Shown piece after piece: positions 62,726-64,000 of a stretch of 64,000 nt of DNA; position 1 is the stretch's first letter, and each line of letters opens with the position of its first letter. Under the pieces are notes generated by a model. That model saw only the letters and a program-made list of their open reading frames with translations. It had not been told where the DNA came from and made no database searches. Source of the stretch: Kitasatospora albolonga (GTDB lineage: Bacteria; Actinomycetota; Actinomycetes; Streptomycetales; Streptomycetaceae); the NCBI GenBank assembly GCA_002082585.1, contig CP020563.1:6876001-6940000 (forward strand), in the 5' to 3' direction. The position numbers and the translations under genes are program-made.

Positions 62726-64000
62726 TCAGTCCTCGCGCAGGGCGCGGACGGCCTCCTCCACGCGCTTGCCGTAGTCGGCGTCGGCGGCGTGGAAGTGGGC
62801 GAGGTTCTTCTCGATCACATCGTCGCGGGTGACCTGCGAGAGGCCCCCGGCGATGTTGGCGACCAGACGGCCCTTCTCGTCCTCGGACATCAGCCGGTAC
62901 AGCTCGCCCGCCTGGAAGAAGTCGTCGTCCTTGACATGGGCGGCCGTCTCGTAGGTGCCCGTCCAGCCGTGGACGGCGAGGGGGGCGCCGAGCGCGGAAC
63001 CGGTCTGCGCCGGACCCGCGTACGAGTTGGGCTCGTAGTTCTTGTCGTGGCGCGAGCCGTAGCGGGTGGCGTGCAGCCCGTCGCGGCCGTAGTTGTCGGC
63101 CTGCGCCGCCTTGGGGGCGTTGACCGGCAGCTGGGTGTGGTTGACGCCCAGGCGGTAGCGGTGCGCGTCCGCGTAGGCGAACAGCCGGCCCTGGAGCATC
63201 TTGTCCGGGGACGGGCCGATGCCGGGCACGAAGTTGTTCGGGGAGAACGCGGCCTGCTCCACCTCGGCGAAGACGTTGTCCGGGTTCCGGTCCAGCACGA
63301 GGCGGCCGACCCGCTGGAGCGGGTAGTCCGCGTGCGGCCACACCTTGGTGAGGTCGAACGGGTTGAACCGGTAGTCCGCGGCCTCGGCGGCGGGCATCAC
63401 CTGGACGTGCAGCGTCCACGACGGGTTGACGCCCCGCTCGATGGCCTGGAGCAGGTCCGTCTGGTGCGAGTTGGCGTCCCTGCCGACCAGCTCGGCGGCC
63501 TGCTCGGCGGAGAGGGAACGCACGCCCTGGTTGGTCTTGAAGTGGTACTTGACGAAGAACGCCTCGCCCTCGGCGTTCGTCCACTGGTAGGTGTGCGAGC
63601 CGTAGCCGTTCATGTGGCGGTACGAGGCGGGGATGCCCCGGTCGCCCATCAGCCAGGTGATCTGGTGCGTCGCCTCGGGGGCGTGCGCCCAGAAGTCCCA
63701 GACGTTGTCCGGCTCCTGACGGCCCGTGAACGGGTCGCGCTTCTGCGAGTGGATGAAGTCGGGGAACTTGATCGGGTCCTTGATGAAGAACACCGGGGTG
63801 TTGTTGCCGACCAGGTCGTAATTGCCCTCGTTCGTATAGAACTTGAGGGCGAAGCCGCGCGGGTCGCGGACCGCGTCCGCGCCGCCGAGCGAGTCGGCCA
63901 CGGTGGAGAAGCGGAGGAAGGTCTCGGTGCGTTTGCCCACCTCGGAGAGGAAGTCGGCGCTGGTGAAGCCGGTGACGTCGTCGGTCACCTCGAAGTAGCC
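62726..64000 (-). CDS. Catalase (partial, start outside window)
   Basis: A monofunctional haem catalase cut by the right edge. The visible 424 residues begin inside the conserved [18 protein letters not shown] region, so roughly the first 60 residues, with the catalytic histidine, are missing. Present: the catalytic Asn region in [27 protein letters not shown], and the haem-ligand tyrosine in [14 protein letters not shown]. The C-terminus ends normally ([11 protein letters not shown]), as in small-subunit catalases. It detoxifies hydrogen peroxide in the cytoplasm. Confidence 0.95.
   Translation of the reverse strand, partial: GYFEVTDDVTGFTSADFLSEVGKRTETFLRFSTVADSLGGADAVRDPRGFALKFYTNEGNYDLVGNNTPVFFIKDPIKFPDFIHSQKRDPFTGRQEPDNVWDFWAHAPEATHQITWLMGDRGIPASYRHMNGYGSHTYQWTNAEGEAFFVKYHFKTNQGVRSLSAEQAAELVGRDANSHQTDLLQAIERGVNPSWTLHVQVMPAAEAADYRFNPFDLTKVWPHADYPLQRVGRLVLDRNPDNVFAEVEQAAFSPNNFVPGIGPSPDKMLQGRLFAYADAHRYRLGVNHTQLPVNAPKAAQADNYGRDGLHATRYGSRHDKNYEPNSYAGPAQTGSALGAPLAVHGWTGTYETAAHVKDDDFFQAGELYRLMSEDEKGRLVANIAGGLSQVTRDDVIEKNLAHFHAADADYGKRVEEAVRALRED

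Overview
The window looks like chromosomal DNA of a Streptomyces or a very close relative. GC content is very high, the Streptomyces-typical word CCGTACGG recurs, GTG starts are common, and TTA leucine codons are nearly absent. Many products are streptomycete-type families (DUF5949, DUF2637, PucR, a LuxR/TrmB-like regulator, ROK, AlkZ-like proteins). I see about 53 protein-coding genes including two leader ORFs. I found no rRNA, tRNA, CRISPR array, insertion sequence, prophage or attachment site. The catalase gene at the right edge is cut by the window end.

Layout. 0-5.3 kb: housekeeping and regulation (DUF5949, RsgA GTPase, an Ada/AlkA-like protein with a damaged glycosylase half, DUF456, LuxR-type regulator). 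5.5-13.9 kb: PP2C-like protein with missing metal ligands, PoxB-type pyruvate oxidase, a TTA-containing anti-sigma-like ATPase, DUF2637 membrane protein, an FhuF-like iron-sulfur protein behind an iron box, a GntR regulator and a helical hypothetical protein. 14.1-23.2 kb: purine catabolism (PucR regulator divergent from three xanthine dehydrogenase subunits, an AzgA-like purine permease and an XdhC maturation factor). 23.2-28.8 kb: DUF3626, a hypothetical protein, a secreted peptidoglycan amidase, a nitroreductase, a GPP34 protein and a DDN-type F420 reductase. 29.0-31.5 kb: a compact acyl carrier protein, ketosynthase and hydrolase operon. 31.6-34.0 kb: a large secreted nuclease/phosphatase.

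The most interesting part is 34.2-45.9 kb. It opens with a strong promoter driving a leaderless cysteine leader peptide, followed by a ROK regulator and a second leaderless-looking Cys-rich small ORF. Then comes a flavin reductase, a three-gene sulfonate-type ABC importer, an NtaA/DszA-type FMN monooxygenase, a single-chain asymmetric ABC exporter and an aldo/keto reductase, with overlapping stops and starts. I read this as a sulfur-limitation-controlled organosulfur uptake and cleavage system with its own exporter. The substrate is unknown.

45.9-64 kb: a secreted GH5 cellulase with a palindrome upstream, VOC proteins, an MFS exporter translationally coupled to an ECM4-type reductase, a DMT transporter, an AlkZ-like DNA glycosylase, a GAF-LuxR regulator divergent from two acyl-CoA ligases across a perfect 14-bp inverted repeat, a GNAT enzyme with a small TTA-containing partner, a zinc-ribbon/nuclease-fold protein, glyoxylate carboligase behind two operator-like palindromes (the likely end of purine degradation, connecting to the xdh cluster), a VOC-AraC-VOC group whose AraC gene appears to start with CTG, and a catalase.
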